The position numbers were made by a program, and so were the translations under genes. The notes under the pieces were generated by a model. That model ran no database searches. It was not told the origin of the DNA and was given only the letters and a program-made list of their open reading frames with translations. From Brachybacterium sp042666875 (GTDB lineage Bacteria; Actinomycetota; Actinomycetes; Actinomycetales; Dermabacteraceae), in contig NZ_JBHTCX010000017.1 in NCBI RefSeq assembly GCF_042666875.1, positions 248,001 to 312,000 of the forward strand: a DNA stretch of 64,000 nt, read 5' to 3'. Below, in pieces: positions 52,401 through 60,677 of this stretch (position 1 is its first letter; every line of letters begins with the position of its first letter).

Positions 52401-52435
52401 GGGATCGAGCCCCGGGAGTCCGCGGGCGGAAAGGA

Positions 52436-52843
52436 TCACAGTCGGGGGTCGTCCCCGGACCGCTTCTCCCAGCGCTCCTCCAGCTTCCGCATGAAGGTGC
52501 CACCGTTGTCTCCGCGTGGGGCTCCGGGCCCGGATCCGCCGTTGCCTCCGTTGCCCGACGAACCGTCATCCTGCGTGGACGACCCGGGAGCGGTGACCGC
52601 GTAGATCGCGCCGGCGAGCATTCCCAGGAAGGCGATCACTCCGAGCCAGACGGCGGGCAGAGCCACGGCCAGGACCAGGACTCCGAGGCCGACGACCACC
52701 CCTCCGAGCCCGATGGCGATCCGGCGCCCGTTGCGACGCGGGTTCTTGGCCGGCGTGAAAGCGCGCGCGAGGCGCGGATCGTCGGCGTAGAGCTGACGTT
52801 CCATCTCGTCGAGCATCTTCTGCTCGTGTTCAGACAGCGGCAT
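52436..52843 (-). CDS. DUF3040 membrane protein
   Basis: A 135-residue protein: MPLSEHEQKMLDEMERQLYADDPRLARAF is the conserved N-terminal block of DUF3040, two adjacent hydrophobic segments (about 46-90) follow, then a Gly/Asn/Ser-rich, charged tail. Function unknown; the family is confined to actinobacteria and stands next to dinB and dcw genes in many of them. AAGGAG 8 nt before the ATG at 52843 fixes the start. A TAAACT -10 element lies about 100 bp upstream. Confidence 0.9.
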   Translation of the reverse strand: MPLSEHEQKMLDEMERQLYADDPRLARAFTPAKNPRRNGRRIAIGLGGVVVGLGVLVLAVALPAVWLGVIAFLGMLAGAIYAVTAPGSSTQDDGSSGNGGNGGSGPGAPRGDNGGTFMRKLEERWEKRSGDDPRL

Positions 52844-52944
52844 GGTCCCGCTCCTTGTCCCCGTCCTTTCGCGCCTGGTCGGCGCCCCGGCCGCCGATCG
52901 TGGAGGGGCCCTGGTGGACCACTGCCCTCGTCGGCGGTTCACCC

Positions 52945-52950
52945 AGTTTA
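52945..52950 (-). promoter_or_regulatory. -10 element for the DUF3040 gene
   Basis: TAAACT on the minus strand in the 174-bp gap downstream of dinB; predicted leader about 95 nt. A possible -35 (TTCCCA, 18-bp spacer) is weak. Confidence 0.45.
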
Positions 52951-53017
52951 GAGCCCCTTCCTGAGTAATGGGAACACTCGCGCTCGAGCAGCGCGACACC
53001 AGCGCCGCCGCCTGCGC

Positions 53018-54286
53018 TCAGGGGTGCGCCGAACCCTGGTCCGGCCCGGTCTGCTGCGACCCGTCGGGCGGCGGGCCCAGCGTGGAGCCCCTGCTGAGAC
53101 TCGAGGACCCGAATCGGTCCAGAGTGCGGTCCATAGCCGCCTCGAGGTCGTGCCAGCCTGCGGACCGCGCGGTCAGCTCATGCTGGATGGGAGCACCGGA
53201 GGCCGGCTCCAGATGGGTGGCCCGCACCCCGGCCAGACGGACCCTGCGCAGCCGGTGCCGCTCGCGATCCCAGAGGGCGACGACCTGTTCGCGCAGCCTC
53301 TCTCCGCTGGCCGTCGGATGCTCCAGGCTCGAGGATCGCGTGATCGTGGTCCCGTCGGGACTGCGGAGCTTGAGCACCACGGTCCGCGCCACGAACCCGG
53401 AACGGCGCAGCTGCCGGGCGACGTCATCGGCCATCACGGTGATCCGCCGGCGCACTTCTCCTGGATCGGTGAGGTCCTCGTCCCAGGTGCGCTCGGTGCC
53501 CAGCGACTTATCACGCACCCGTTGCCCGAGCCCGGTGCGATCGCTGCCGTCGGCCAGCCTGGCCACCTCCGCGGCCCGCGGGCCGAGCGCCCGGGTCAGC
53601 GTCGTCAGCGGGATCTCGCGGACCTGACCGACGGTGTGCACCCCGATCCGCTCCAGGGACTCCACGGCCTTCGGGCCGATGCCCGAGATCACCGAGACCG
53701 GCAGCGGCGCCAGGAACTCGACGGTCTGCGCCGCGGGCACGATGAGCATGCCGTCGGGCTTGGCCTGTGCCGACGCGATCTTGGCGACAGGACGCGAGAC
53801 CGAACCGCCCACGGAGCTGGGCAGCCCGAGCTCGTCGCGGATCTTCCCCCTCAGCAGAGCAGCGATGTCCTCGGGCTCCCCGAAGAGCCGGCGCGCGCCG
53901 CGGACGTCGAGGAAGGCCTCATCGATGCTGATCTGCTCGACCTGGGCGACCACGGACGCCAACAGCTCCATGACGCGCGCCGACGTCTCGCGGTAGCGAT
54001 CGATACGGGGCGGGATGATCACAAGATCCGGAGCCAGGCGCCGCGCCGTGGACATCGCCATGGCCGAGCGGATACCGCGGCGGCGGGCGGGGTAGCTCGC
54101 GGCCGCCACCACTCCGCGGGCGCCCGATCCCCCGACCACGACGGGAAGGCCGCGCAGGCCGGGATCGTCACGGACCTCGACGGAGGCGAAGAAGGCGTCC
54201 ATGTCCAGGTGCAGGATGCCGGGGATCTCCTCCGGGGCGGCCCCGGCGGCCGCACCCGCCTCGCGTCCACCGCGTGCACTGTCCAT
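53018..54286 (-). CDS. dinB: DNA polymerase IV (Y-family)
   Basis: A 422-residue translesion polymerase. Catalytic acids are in HLDMDAFFASVE (Asp28, 30) and SIDEAFLDV (Asp122, Glu123); the thumb has GIGPKAVESLERIGVHTVGQ and the little-finger domain closes the protein. The start is ATG 54286: AAGGAGG is 5 nt upstream and itself overlaps the alternative GTG at 54292, which is therefore unlikely. The C-terminal end lacks a clear beta-clamp QxxLF motif. No SOS box is seen upstream. The HEPN gene lies 72 bp before it on the same strand. Confidence 0.93.
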   Translation of the reverse strand: MDSARGGREAGAAAGAAPEEIPGILHLDMDAFFASVEVRDDPGLRGLPVVVGGSGARGVVAAASYPARRRGIRSAMAMSTARRLAPDLVIIPPRIDRYRETSARVMELLASVVAQVEQISIDEAFLDVRGARRLFGEPEDIAALLRGKIRDELGLPSSVGGSVSRPVAKIASAQAKPDGMLIVPAAQTVEFLAPLPVSVISGIGPKAVESLERIGVHTVGQVREIPLTTLTRALGPRAAEVARLADGSDRTGLGQRVRDKSLGTERTWDEDLTDPGEVRRRITVMADDVARQLRRSGFVARTVVLKLRSPDGTTITRSSSLEHPTASGERLREQVVALWDRERHRLRRVRLAGVRATHLEPASGAPIQHELTARSAGWHDLEAAMDRTLDRFGSSSLSRGSTLGPPPDGSQQTGPDQGSAHP

Positions 54287-54358
54287 CGGCACCTCCTTCG
54301 TGCCGGAACTCTACTCGGGACCTCCGTGCCGGGACCCGCCTGGCGGTCGGCGATCGGA

Positions 54359-54841
54359 TCAGCCGGCCAGTGCCGTCATGTGCGCGGGCAGGTCGGCGAG
54401 GACGCGCTCGGAGATCTCCTCCAGGTGCTCCCCGGTCTGCTCGAGATGCTGGCGAAGCAGCTGAGGGTCGGGCATCGCCGTCGGATCACGGTCCAGACGG
54501 ACCCGTTCGGCGACCAGAGGTGTCAGGCGGCTCGCGCGCTCCGCGTCCGGGCCGCCGAGGCGTTCCAGCGCGGTCCACACATTCAGGGGGAGCTTCCGGC
54601 GGCGGTCGCGATTGGCGCGGGCGACCAGCACGCCCGCCCCACGCAGCGCTGCGCGGTGGACCAGTTCGAACGCTTCGCGGGGATCGTCGGCGGCCGCGGC
54701 ACTCCCCTGCCGAAGGAGATCGCGGGCGCGTTCGAGATCTGCCTGGTCCTGGTCCAGGTGCGCGAGACGCAGTCGCAGGCTGCGGGAGCCGGCCGAGAGC
54801 GTGGAGGCGTCTCCTCGCCGGCGGGACTGCGTGGTGCTCAT
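54359..54841 (-). CDS. SAV_6107-type HEPN domain protein
   Basis: A 160-residue helical protein. The layout EAFELVHRAALRGAGVLVARANRDRRRKLPLNVWTALERLGGPDAERASRLTPLVAERVRLDR agrees with the actinobacterial SAV_6107-like HEPN group that commonly neighbours dinB and DUF3040. The usual HEPN RNase motif R-x4-6-H is not evident, so catalytic RNase activity is doubtful. The ATG at 54841 has GGAGAGGAG 7 nt upstream. Identification is by remembered family pattern and context. It lies upstream of dinB, probably co-transcribed. Confidence 0.75.
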   Translation of the reverse strand: MSTTQSRRRGDASTLSAGSRSLRLRLAHLDQDQADLERARDLLRQGSAAAADDPREAFELVHRAALRGAGVLVARANRDRRRKLPLNVWTALERLGGPDAERASRLTPLVAERVRLDRDPTAMPDPQLLRQHLEQTGEHLEEISERVLADLPAHMTALAG

Positions 54842-55017
54842 CGGTGCTCCTCTCCTGGTCCACGTCGAGCCGACCGTGCGATCCGCGTGATCGCTGTGGC
54901 TGCGTCGTACCGTGAACGCTAGAGGCGGGCTCCGACGGATGAGCCGCGCGGCTGTTTCGAGTGGAGGACGGAGCATTGGGGAGGAACGGTCGCCGCGCGC
55001 CGGGACCCGAGGTCTCC

Positions 55018-55023
55018 TACAGT
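55018..55023 (+). promoter_or_regulatory. -10 element for a leaderless transcript
   Basis: TACAGT ends 6 nt before the ATG at 55030 and no Shine-Dalgarno intervenes. Transcription would start at or next to the initiation codon. Confidence 0.45.
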
Positions 55024-55029
55024 GGGTCG

Positions 55030-55914
55030 ATGCCCCGTCGCCAGCGTGTGCGTCACGCCCCCTTCGAGCACCTCGGTCCGCTCGACACCGCCATCCCCGT
55101 CTCCACGGGTACCGCCCGGCTCACCCTGGAGAACGACGGCTCCGTGCTGCTGGACGTCAACGGGGTGCCCTCGTCGCAGCTGAACCCCGATCCCGAGCAT
55201 CTGGTATTCGAGTACATGCGCTGGATGCTGCTCGTCCTCGACGAGGGATTCGGCGGGCCGGCCGGGTACGAGGCCGCGGGTGACGTCGCCGCTGGGGCAC
55301 TGCAGGTCGCCCACCTGGGCGGAGGCGGCTGCTCGCTGCCGCGGGCCATCGCCTCCCGGTACCCCCGTTCCCGGCAGATCGTCGTAGAGATCGACGAGCT
55401 GCTGGCGAAGCAGGTGCGCACCTGGTTCGACCTGCCGCGCTCGCCGCAGCTGCGCCTGCGCATCGACGACGCGCTGACGGCGTTGGAATCGTGGCGCGAT
55501 GACCGCTTCGATGTGCTGGTCCGGGATGTGTTCTCCGGCCCGGTCACTCCCGAACCGCTGATAAGCATCCACGCCGCGGAGCACGCGGCGCGGGTGCTCC
55601 GCGGCGGAGGGATCTATCTCGCCAACTGTGCGGCACCGCCCGGGACCGGGCTGCTCGCCGACGAGATCGCGACCCTCTCGGCCGTGTTCGGGTACGTGGG
55701 CGCCATCGCCGAGCCCGCGCACCTGACCGGCAAGCGCCGGGGCAACTGCGTCCTGGTGGCCTCGGATCAGCCGCTGCCGGAGGGCATCGATCGTGCGCTG
55801 CGGTCGGATGCGGTCTCGGTACGGCTGGCACCGGCGTCCCAGGTCGCCGCCCTGGCTCGAGCAGGAAAGATCCTGGGCCAGGATCAGGGGCGGGCCGGTG
55901 CTCCATCCCGGTGA
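55030..55914 (+). CDS. Spermidine-synthase-fold methyltransferase-like protein
   Basis: A 294-residue Rossmann-fold protein. AGALQVAHLGGGGCSLPRAIASRYP is motif I with the Gly-rich loop, IVVEIDELLAKQVRTWF motif II, and DVLVRDVFSG motif IV, all in the arrangement of spermidine-synthase-like proteins (SpeE superfamily, fused-lacking type). True aminopropyl transfer needs catalytic Asp residues that are partly kept; actinobacterial proteins of this type have no proven role. The start at ATG 55030 fits a leaderless message. It is divergent from the HEPN-dinB-DUF3040 group and convergent with the cold-shock gene. Confidence 0.8.
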   Translation: MPRRQRVRHAPFEHLGPLDTAIPVSTGTARLTLENDGSVLLDVNGVPSSQLNPDPEHLVFEYMRWMLLVLDEGFGGPAGYEAAGDVAAGALQVAHLGGGGCSLPRAIASRYPRSRQIVVEIDELLAKQVRTWFDLPRSPQLRLRIDDALTALESWRDDRFDVLVRDVFSGPVTPEPLISIHAAEHAARVLRGGGIYLANCAAPPGTGLLADEIATLSAVFGYVGAIAEPAHLTGKRRGNCVLVASDQPLPEGIDRALRSDAVSVRLAPASQVAALARAGKILGQDQGRAGAPSR

Positions 55915-55928
55915 CCGCCCGGACGACG

Positions 55929-55967
55929 ACGGGCCGGGCAGGAGCGCGATGCTCCTGCCCGGCCCGT
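55929..55967. terminator. Bidirectional terminator after the cold-shock gene
   Basis: A perfect 17-bp stem (55929-55945 with 55951-55967) with a 5-nt loop between the convergent SpeE-like gene and cspA. Confidence 0.92.
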
Positions 55968-55990
55968 GAGATTCGGGGAGTTGCCGTGGA

Positions 55991-56194
55991 TCAGAGGGGG
56001 CGAACCTGCTCGGCCTGCGGCCCCTTGTCGCCCTGGCTGACCTCGAACTCCACGCGCTGACCCTCGTCGAGGGCGCGGTAGCCGTCCATGTCGATCTTGC
56101 TGTGGTGCACGAAGACGTCTGCGCCGCCTCCGTCGATCTCGATGAATCCGTAGCCCTTTTCGGCGTTGAACCACTTGACCGAGCCCTGTGCCAT
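55991..56194 (-). CDS. cspA: Cold-shock domain protein
   Basis: A 67-residue single OB-fold RNA chaperone. RNP1 is KGYGFIEI, RNP2 is DVFVHHSKI; MAQGSVKWFNAEKGYGF is the usual start. It melts RNA secondary structure and is often abundant at all temperatures. The ATG at 56194 is chosen; an in-frame GTG three codons earlier exists. The leader carries two hairpins (56223-56241 and 56264-56275), consistent with structure-dependent control. Confidence 0.95.
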   Translation of the reverse strand: MAQGSVKWFNAEKGYGFIEIDGGGADVFVHHSKIDMDGYRALDEGQRVEFEVSQGDKGPQAEQVRPL

Positions 56195-56563
56195 ACCTGT
56201 CACCTTCTGTGTCGTCCATCAACGATCGCAATGCGCGATCGCGGTGCCGCGTGAAGCCGTCCCCCGCCGAGGCGGGTGGCGTCAGGTGCATGCCGTACTG
56301 CTGTGCCGAGGCACCGTCGACGGACTTTCCTGCTGGACCTGCATCACCGCAACACCACCATTCTGTCACGGCCGTGGCCCCGTTCACACGGAGTTCCGCG
56401 ACGCACGGTCACGAAGGCGTAACGAACTCCGCAGTGCCGACCGGACGCACCGAGCGGGACCCTGGCACCGGAGCCGACGCGGGAGAGAGCGCCTGAGGGG
56501 CGACTTCGGCCTCACGGTGCGGGCAGGCGGCACCCGGGCCGCACGGACCCGAAGACCCGGTCC
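56195..56563. other. 369-bp gap upstream of cspA
   Basis: No supported gene. It holds the cspA leader with two hairpins: a 7-bp stem with a 5-nt loop (56223-56229 with 56235-56241) and a 5-bp GC stem (56264-56268 with 56271-56275, small loop). A possible cspA -10 (CAGAAT near 56365) is weak. The right half lies between cspA's promoter region and the 3' end of the PAC2 gene without visible signals. Confidence 0.5.
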
Positions 56564-57538
56564 TCACAGCCGGGGCGGATCCTCGGGGCCGTCGTCGTGA
56601 TCGGCCAGGAAGCGCTCGAAGTGCTCCCCGATCTCCTCGGCCGTCGGCAGGTCCATCGTGGTCCCGATCGGCGTGGAATCGCCGTCCTCACCGGTGGAGT
56701 CGTACTGCTCCTCCAGGGCGGTGACGATCTGGCGCACCTCGCTGTTCTGCGCGAGGGTCTCCTGCAGGGCGACGGTCGCCGCGTCCGTGAGATCTCCCAG
56801 GTGGACCAGGGGCAGGTCGAGTCCGGCCGCGCCGCTGACCCGCCTCAGCAGCGCGAGGGCTCCGGCCGGGAAATCGGTCCTGGTGAGGTAATGCGGGATC
56901 TGCGCCGCGTATCCCATCGCCGGGTGGTCCGCACTGCCGAGCCGGTTCTCCAGCAGAGCGCCGAACGCCGCCGGCACGACGATCTCCGAGGACTCCCCGT
57001 CCTCGTCGCCCATGCTCGTGCCGGGGGCGGGCGTGCCCTGGGCCTGGGGCCGCCCCAGCAGGGAGGGATCGTTGGCGTGCGCGAACAGACCGATCGGACG
57101 GGTGTGCGGGACGGCCATGGGAACCGCCTGCATCCCGACCACGCGTTCGACCTCGAAGAACTCGACCAGATCGATCAGCGCCTCGGCGAGCCGGCGCCAC
57201 TGGAGGTCCGGCTCCGGCCCGTCGAGGAAGAGGAAGGGACGGTCCGCCTCGTCGTACATCAGCGACAGAGTCAGATCCGGGACGTCGACGCTCGTGTACG
57301 ACGTCCCGTCGAAGACCGCCTGCGGACGGGAGCCGCGATAGTCCAGCAGCTCGTCCATGTCGAACGAGACGAGCCGCAGATGCCGCAGCTCATCACGCAG
57401 GTACGTGGAGGCGATCTTGCAGGCATTGCCCGCATCGACCAGACCCGGCAGGGCATGGACCAGAGTCAGACCGGTACGGGGCACTGCCGCCAGCACATCG
57501 GCGGACTCGAACCGGTACAGGTCACGCGGGTCACGCAT
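56564..57538 (-). CDS. PAC2 family protein
   Basis: A 324-residue protein of the PAC2 (proteasome assembly chaperone 2-like) family: TGLTLVHALPGLVDAGNACKIASTYLRDEL at the start, RLVSFDMDELLDYRGSRPQAVFDGTSY, PFLFLDGPEPDLQWRRLAEALIDLVEFFEV, GMQAVPMAVPHTRPIGLFAHA and IPHYLTRTDFPAGALALLRRVS are all family blocks. The eukaryotic namesake helps build proteasomes; the bacterial role is unknown, though actinobacteria do have 20S proteasomes in some orders. The ATG at 57538 has GGGAGGAG 8 nt upstream. Divergent from the HelR-like gene. Confidence 0.9.
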   Translation of the reverse strand: MRDPRDLYRFESADVLAAVPRTGLTLVHALPGLVDAGNACKIASTYLRDELRHLRLVSFDMDELLDYRGSRPQAVFDGTSYTSVDVPDLTLSLMYDEADRPFLFLDGPEPDLQWRRLAEALIDLVEFFEVERVVGMQAVPMAVPHTRPIGLFAHANDPSLLGRPQAQGTPAPGTSMGDEDGESSEIVVPAAFGALLENRLGSADHPAMGYAAQIPHYLTRTDFPAGALALLRRVSGAAGLDLPLVHLGDLTDAATVALQETLAQNSEVRQIVTALEEQYDSTGEDGDSTPIGTTMDLPTAEEIGEHFERFLADHDDGPEDPPRL

Positions 57539-57601
57539 CGGCGTCTCCTCCCTCGCGGCCGGCTGGATGTCACGTACCGGATGGCACGCACACCCAGACC
57601 C

Positions 57602-57617
57602 GTCCACCATAATGGAC
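57602..57617. promoter_or_regulatory. Inverted repeat in the PAC2/helR divergent promoter region
   Basis: GTCCA-N6-TGGAC (57602-57606 and 57613-57617). On the minus strand TATGGT (57611-57606) is a -10 candidate for PAC2 within the same stretch; for the plus-strand gene TAATGG (57610-57615) is weaker. Confidence 0.35.
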
Positions 57618-57691
57618 CACCGTGCTTCGCCGACCCCGGGTCCGCCCGGCGCGGCGGGGCGTGAGGATCAACCGTCAGGGGGAACAGGTCC

Positions 57692-59938
57692 GTGGACGAC
57701 GCTGAAGGACAGATCGCTCGGGAGATCGCGCGTGAACAGGCCTACGCCGATCGGCTCTACGAGCGACTGGATGAACTGATCGGCCAGGTCGAGGGCAATC
57801 TCGACCAGATCCAAGCCTCGCAGCACGCATCGACGCACCAGAATCGGTCCGAGCGCGACTCGTTCATGGCGCTGTACGAGGATCGGCTCGCCCTGCTGCG
57901 CTCGGTCGCCCGCAGCGTCGTGTTCGGCCGCCTCGACACCGAGGACGAGGCCCGCCGCTACATCGGCCGGATCGGCCTGTTCACCCCGGACCGCGAGCAG
58001 CTCCTGGTGGACTGGCGCGCACCTGCGGCGGCCGCCTTCTACCAGGCCACCAGCACCGACCGTCAGGGAGTGCGCCTGCGCCGGCACCTGATCAGCCGCG
58101 GCCGGACCGTCGTCGGTCTCGAGGACGACGTGCTGGACCAGTCGGTCCTGGACAACGAGGATCACGACGTGGTGCTCCAGGGCGAGGGAGCTCTGCTCGC
58201 AGCCGTCTCGGGCCAGCGCACGGGGCGCATGGGGGACATCGTCGCCACCATCCAGTCCGAGCAGGACCGCATCATCCGCTCCGAGAACCGTGGTGTCCTC
58301 GTCGTCCAGGGCGGGCCGGGCACGGGCAAGACCGCGGTAGCCCTGCACCGCGCCGCCTACCTGCTGTACACCCACCGTCGCCGCCTCGAGCATTCCGGCG
58401 TGCTGATCATGGCCCCCACCCCGGGGTTCCTGCGCTACATCGAGCGCGTGCTGCCGAGCCTCGGAGAATCCGGCGTGGTCATGCTGACCCCCGGCGAGCT
58501 CTTCCCCGGCATCGAGACGTTCGTCCATGACACCGATGACGTCGCTCGCCTCAAGGGCGACGTCGCCATGGCCGAGCTGATCGCCCGTGCCGTCAAGCAG
58601 CGCCAGGTGGTCCCGGCGTCCGACATCACGCTGCGCATCGACGGCACGCCGCTCACGCTCACCCGGGATGCGATCCGGTCCGCCCGCCGCGAGGCACGTG
58701 CCACCCACAAGCCCCACAACGCCGCCCGCGCCGTGTTCGTGCGAGCCGCCATGGACCGCCTCGTCGAGAACTACGAGAAGGCTCTCAAGGCCCGCGGACA
58801 CACCGTCGTCCCGGAGGACCGACCGGATCTGCTCTCGGACCTGCGGCATGACCCCGAGATCAAGCGACAGCTGAATCTCGCCTGGCTCCCCTACACCCCG
58901 CAGGGTTTCCTGCGGATCCTGTTCTCCCGGCCCGACCGGCTGCGGGCCGCAGCTCCGCGGTCGCTGGCCGACCGGGTCGACGTGCTGGTGCGCCCCAAGG
59001 ACTCCCCGTGGACCGTCGAGGACATCCCGCTGCTCGACGAGGTCGCCGAACTCCTCGGGGAGGATGCCGCGCCGGCGGAGGCACGTGCCCGCGAGGCCGC
59101 CGGCCGGCGCGAGGCCGACGTCGACTACGCCCGCAAGGTGATCGAGAACATCGACACCTCCGGCATCGTGCGCGCCGAGGACCTCGCCGACCAGGTCAGT
59201 CAGCTGCGGGACGGCCGCACGCTCGCCGAGCGGGCGTCCTCCGAGCGCAGCTGGACCTACGGACACGTGGTGGTGGATGAAGCGCAGGAGCACTCCCCGA
59301 TGAGCTGGCGCGCGCTGATGCGACGGGCCCCCACCAAGTCGTTCACCGTGGTCGGCGACGTCGCCCAGACCTCCTCGGCCGGCGGCACGGCGTCGTGGTC
59401 CGATGCGCTCGGCCCCTACGTGCAGGATCGGCTCCAGGTGGAGCGCCTGACTGTGAACTACCGCACTCCGAGCCGGATCATGGATCGAGCGGTCGCGATG
59501 GCGACGGCTCACGACCTGCCGGTGACAACGGTCAGCTCGGTGCGCGAGGGCGATCGGGGCCCCCTCATCGAGCGCGCGGCCGAGCCGGAGCTGGCACAGC
59601 GGGCCGGGGATGCGGTCGCCGCCGCGCACGCCGACGGGATCGGACGGCTGGCCGTCATCACGGCCGAGGGGCGGACGGCTGCCATGCTGAAGGATCTGAG
59701 TTCGCGCCCGGACCTGCCCAGCGTGGGCGGCGGGTCTGCGGGTGTCGACGACGAGGTCGCCGTGATGACCGCTCAGGAGGCCAAGGGCCTGGAGTTCGAC
59801 GGCGTGATCATCGTCGAGCCGGCCGAGCTGGTCGAGGACCACGGCGCCGGGGGTCTCTACGTCGCGATGACGCGGACCACGCAGCATCTCGGCATCGTCC
59901 ACGCCCGGGATCTGCCGCCCGGCATCGAGCCGGCCTGA
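57692..59938 (+). CDS. HelD/HelR-type RNA polymerase-associated helicase
   Basis: A 748-residue SF1 ATPase of the class II HelD kind. N-terminal coiled coil (1-70) that in HelD enters the RNA polymerase secondary channel, RDxF-like middle (100-165), Walker A GGPGTGKTAVALHRAAYLL (207-225), Walker B VVVDEAQEHSPMSWRAL, GDVAQTSSAGGT, and C-terminal TAQEAKGLEFDGVIIVEP and YVAMTRTTQHL helicase motifs. HelD removes stalled polymerase from DNA; HelR of Streptomyces and mycobacteria also displaces rifampicin. Start is GTG 57692 with AGGGGGAA upstream. No rifamycin-associated element is seen upstream, so rifampicin induction is uncertain. Confidence 0.9.
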   Translation: MDDAEGQIAREIAREQAYADRLYERLDELIGQVEGNLDQIQASQHASTHQNRSERDSFMALYEDRLALLRSVARSVVFGRLDTEDEARRYIGRIGLFTPDREQLLVDWRAPAAAAFYQATSTDRQGVRLRRHLISRGRTVVGLEDDVLDQSVLDNEDHDVVLQGEGALLAAVSGQRTGRMGDIVATIQSEQDRIIRSENRGVLVVQGGPGTGKTAVALHRAAYLLYTHRRRLEHSGVLIMAPTPGFLRYIERVLPSLGESGVVMLTPGELFPGIETFVHDTDDVARLKGDVAMAELIARAVKQRQVVPASDITLRIDGTPLTLTRDAIRSARREARATHKPHNAARAVFVRAAMDRLVENYEKALKARGHTVVPEDRPDLLSDLRHDPEIKRQLNLAWLPYTPQGFLRILFSRPDRLRAAAPRSLADRVDVLVRPKDSPWTVEDIPLLDEVAELLGEDAAPAEARAREAAGRREADVDYARKVIENIDTSGIVRAEDLADQVSQLRDGRTLAERASSERSWTYGHVVVDEAQEHSPMSWRALMRRAPTKSFTVVGDVAQTSSAGGTASWSDALGPYVQDRLQVERLTVNYRTPSRIMDRAVAMATAHDLPVTTVSSVREGDRGPLIERAAEPELAQRAGDAVAAAHADGIGRLAVITAEGRTAAMLKDLSSRPDLPSVGGGSAGVDDEVAVMTAQEAKGLEFDGVIIVEPAELVEDHGAGGLYVAMTRTTQHLGIVHARDLPPGIEPA

Positions 59939-59944
59939 GAAGGG

Positions 59945-59982
59945 GATCGGCGGCCGTGGCTTCCCCTCCACGACCGCCGATC
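59945..59982 (+). terminator. Terminator after the HelR-like gene
   Basis: A 9-bp stem (59945-59953 with 59974-59982), one mismatch, then a 5-bp stem (59955-59959 with 59968-59972) and an 8-nt loop. It begins 7 bp after the stop. Confidence 0.8.
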
Positions 59983-60139
59983 AGGTGTGCACTGCGTGAG
60001 TGCACGAGGGATATCCTATGCACAGCCGGCCGTGGTCCTGAACCACGTCCACATAATCCGTCGATCCGAGGGCTCCTGGAGACGCGCCGGATCGGACTCG
60101 AGCCGACACTCGCGCCGGTCGGTCCGCACCTGCCGCGGG

Positions 60140-60628
60140 TCAGTCCGAGCTTGCCGGGCTCGCTGCGCCCCGGGCCGTGCCGGCGCCCTCGGCCCGCAGC
60201 CGGGCGATCGCCGCATCGAAATCGTCGAGCGAATCGAAGTCCTGGTAGACGCTCGCGAACCGGAGGTAGGCCACCAGGTCGAGTTCCTGGAGAGGCTGCA
60301 GGATCGACAGACCCACCTGGTGAGCCTCGACCTCTGCCTGGCCGCTGGCACGGATGTCCTCCTCGACCCGCTGGGCGAGCATCGCCAGCTCGTCATCGGA
60401 GACCGGCCGGCCCTGGCAGGCTTTGCGGACGCCTGAGATCACCTTCGCGCGGCTGAACGGCTCGCTCACACCGGAGCGCTTCTGCACCGACAGCGATGCG
60501 GTCTCCGAGGTGGAGAAGCGCCGGGAGCAGTTCGGGCACTGTCGTCGGCGCCGGATGGTCGCGCCATCGTCCGACGTGCGGGAGTCCACGACCCGGGAAT
60601 CAGGATGGCGGCAGAACGGGCAGTGCAT
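60140..60628 (-). CDS. nrdR: Ribonucleotide reductase regulator NrdR
   Basis: A 162-residue repressor that senses ATP/dATP and shuts off nrd genes. Zinc ribbon C3-P-x-C6 and C31-P-N-C34, DSR and RRRRQCP between them; ATP cone from about residue 46 (KRSGVSEPFSRAKVISGVRKACQGRPVS) to 138 (VAYLRFASVYQDFDSLDDF). A short Ala/Gly-rich tail. It is 49 bp after the LysM gene, as in Mycobacterium (Rv2718c behind Rv2719c). No NrdR box is visible at its own start. Confidence 0.95.
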   Translation of the reverse strand: MHCPFCRHPDSRVVDSRTSDDGATIRRRRQCPNCSRRFSTSETASLSVQKRSGVSEPFSRAKVISGVRKACQGRPVSDDELAMLAQRVEEDIRASGQAEVEAHQVGLSILQPLQELDLVAYLRFASVYQDFDSLDDFDAAIARLRAEGAGTARGAASPASSD

Positions 60629-60677
60629 CCACTCAGGATACCGCCGCGTCCCGGACGTCAGGCCGGCACCCGGAGTG

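Larger units (their letters stand above)
51721..52435. other. Gene-free 715-bp stretch with two tandem-repeat families
   Basis: No supported gene. It runs from the mraZ operator to the DUF3040 stop. The left 400 bp show only the far promoter region. The right part contains an about 26-bp tandem repeat (52124-52226) and an about 36-bp degenerate repeat (52290-52400). Several open frames exist, all low-complexity Arg/Pro/Ala frames created by the repeats. Confidence 0.7.

Noticed and set aside
54287..54358. SOS box upstream of dinB
   Set aside because: Only an isolated GAAC half-site without a properly spaced GTTC partner was found.
57539..57691. Search for a rifamycin-associated element upstream of the HelR-like gene
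   Set aside because: No 19-bp inverted repeat of that type is present; only a short GTCCA/TGGAC repeat.
60009..60016. GGATATCC palindrome considered as an NrdR box
   Set aside because: It is downstream of nrdR and of the HelR-like gene, lacks the acaCwAtATaTwGtgt pattern and has no pair at 31-32 bp.
60060..60130. A tRNA-like T-arm (5-bp stem with a CTCGAGT loop) on the minus strand after nrdR
   Set aside because: No matching acceptor, D or anticodon arms could be found on either side, and the loop departs from TTCGAAT-type sequence.
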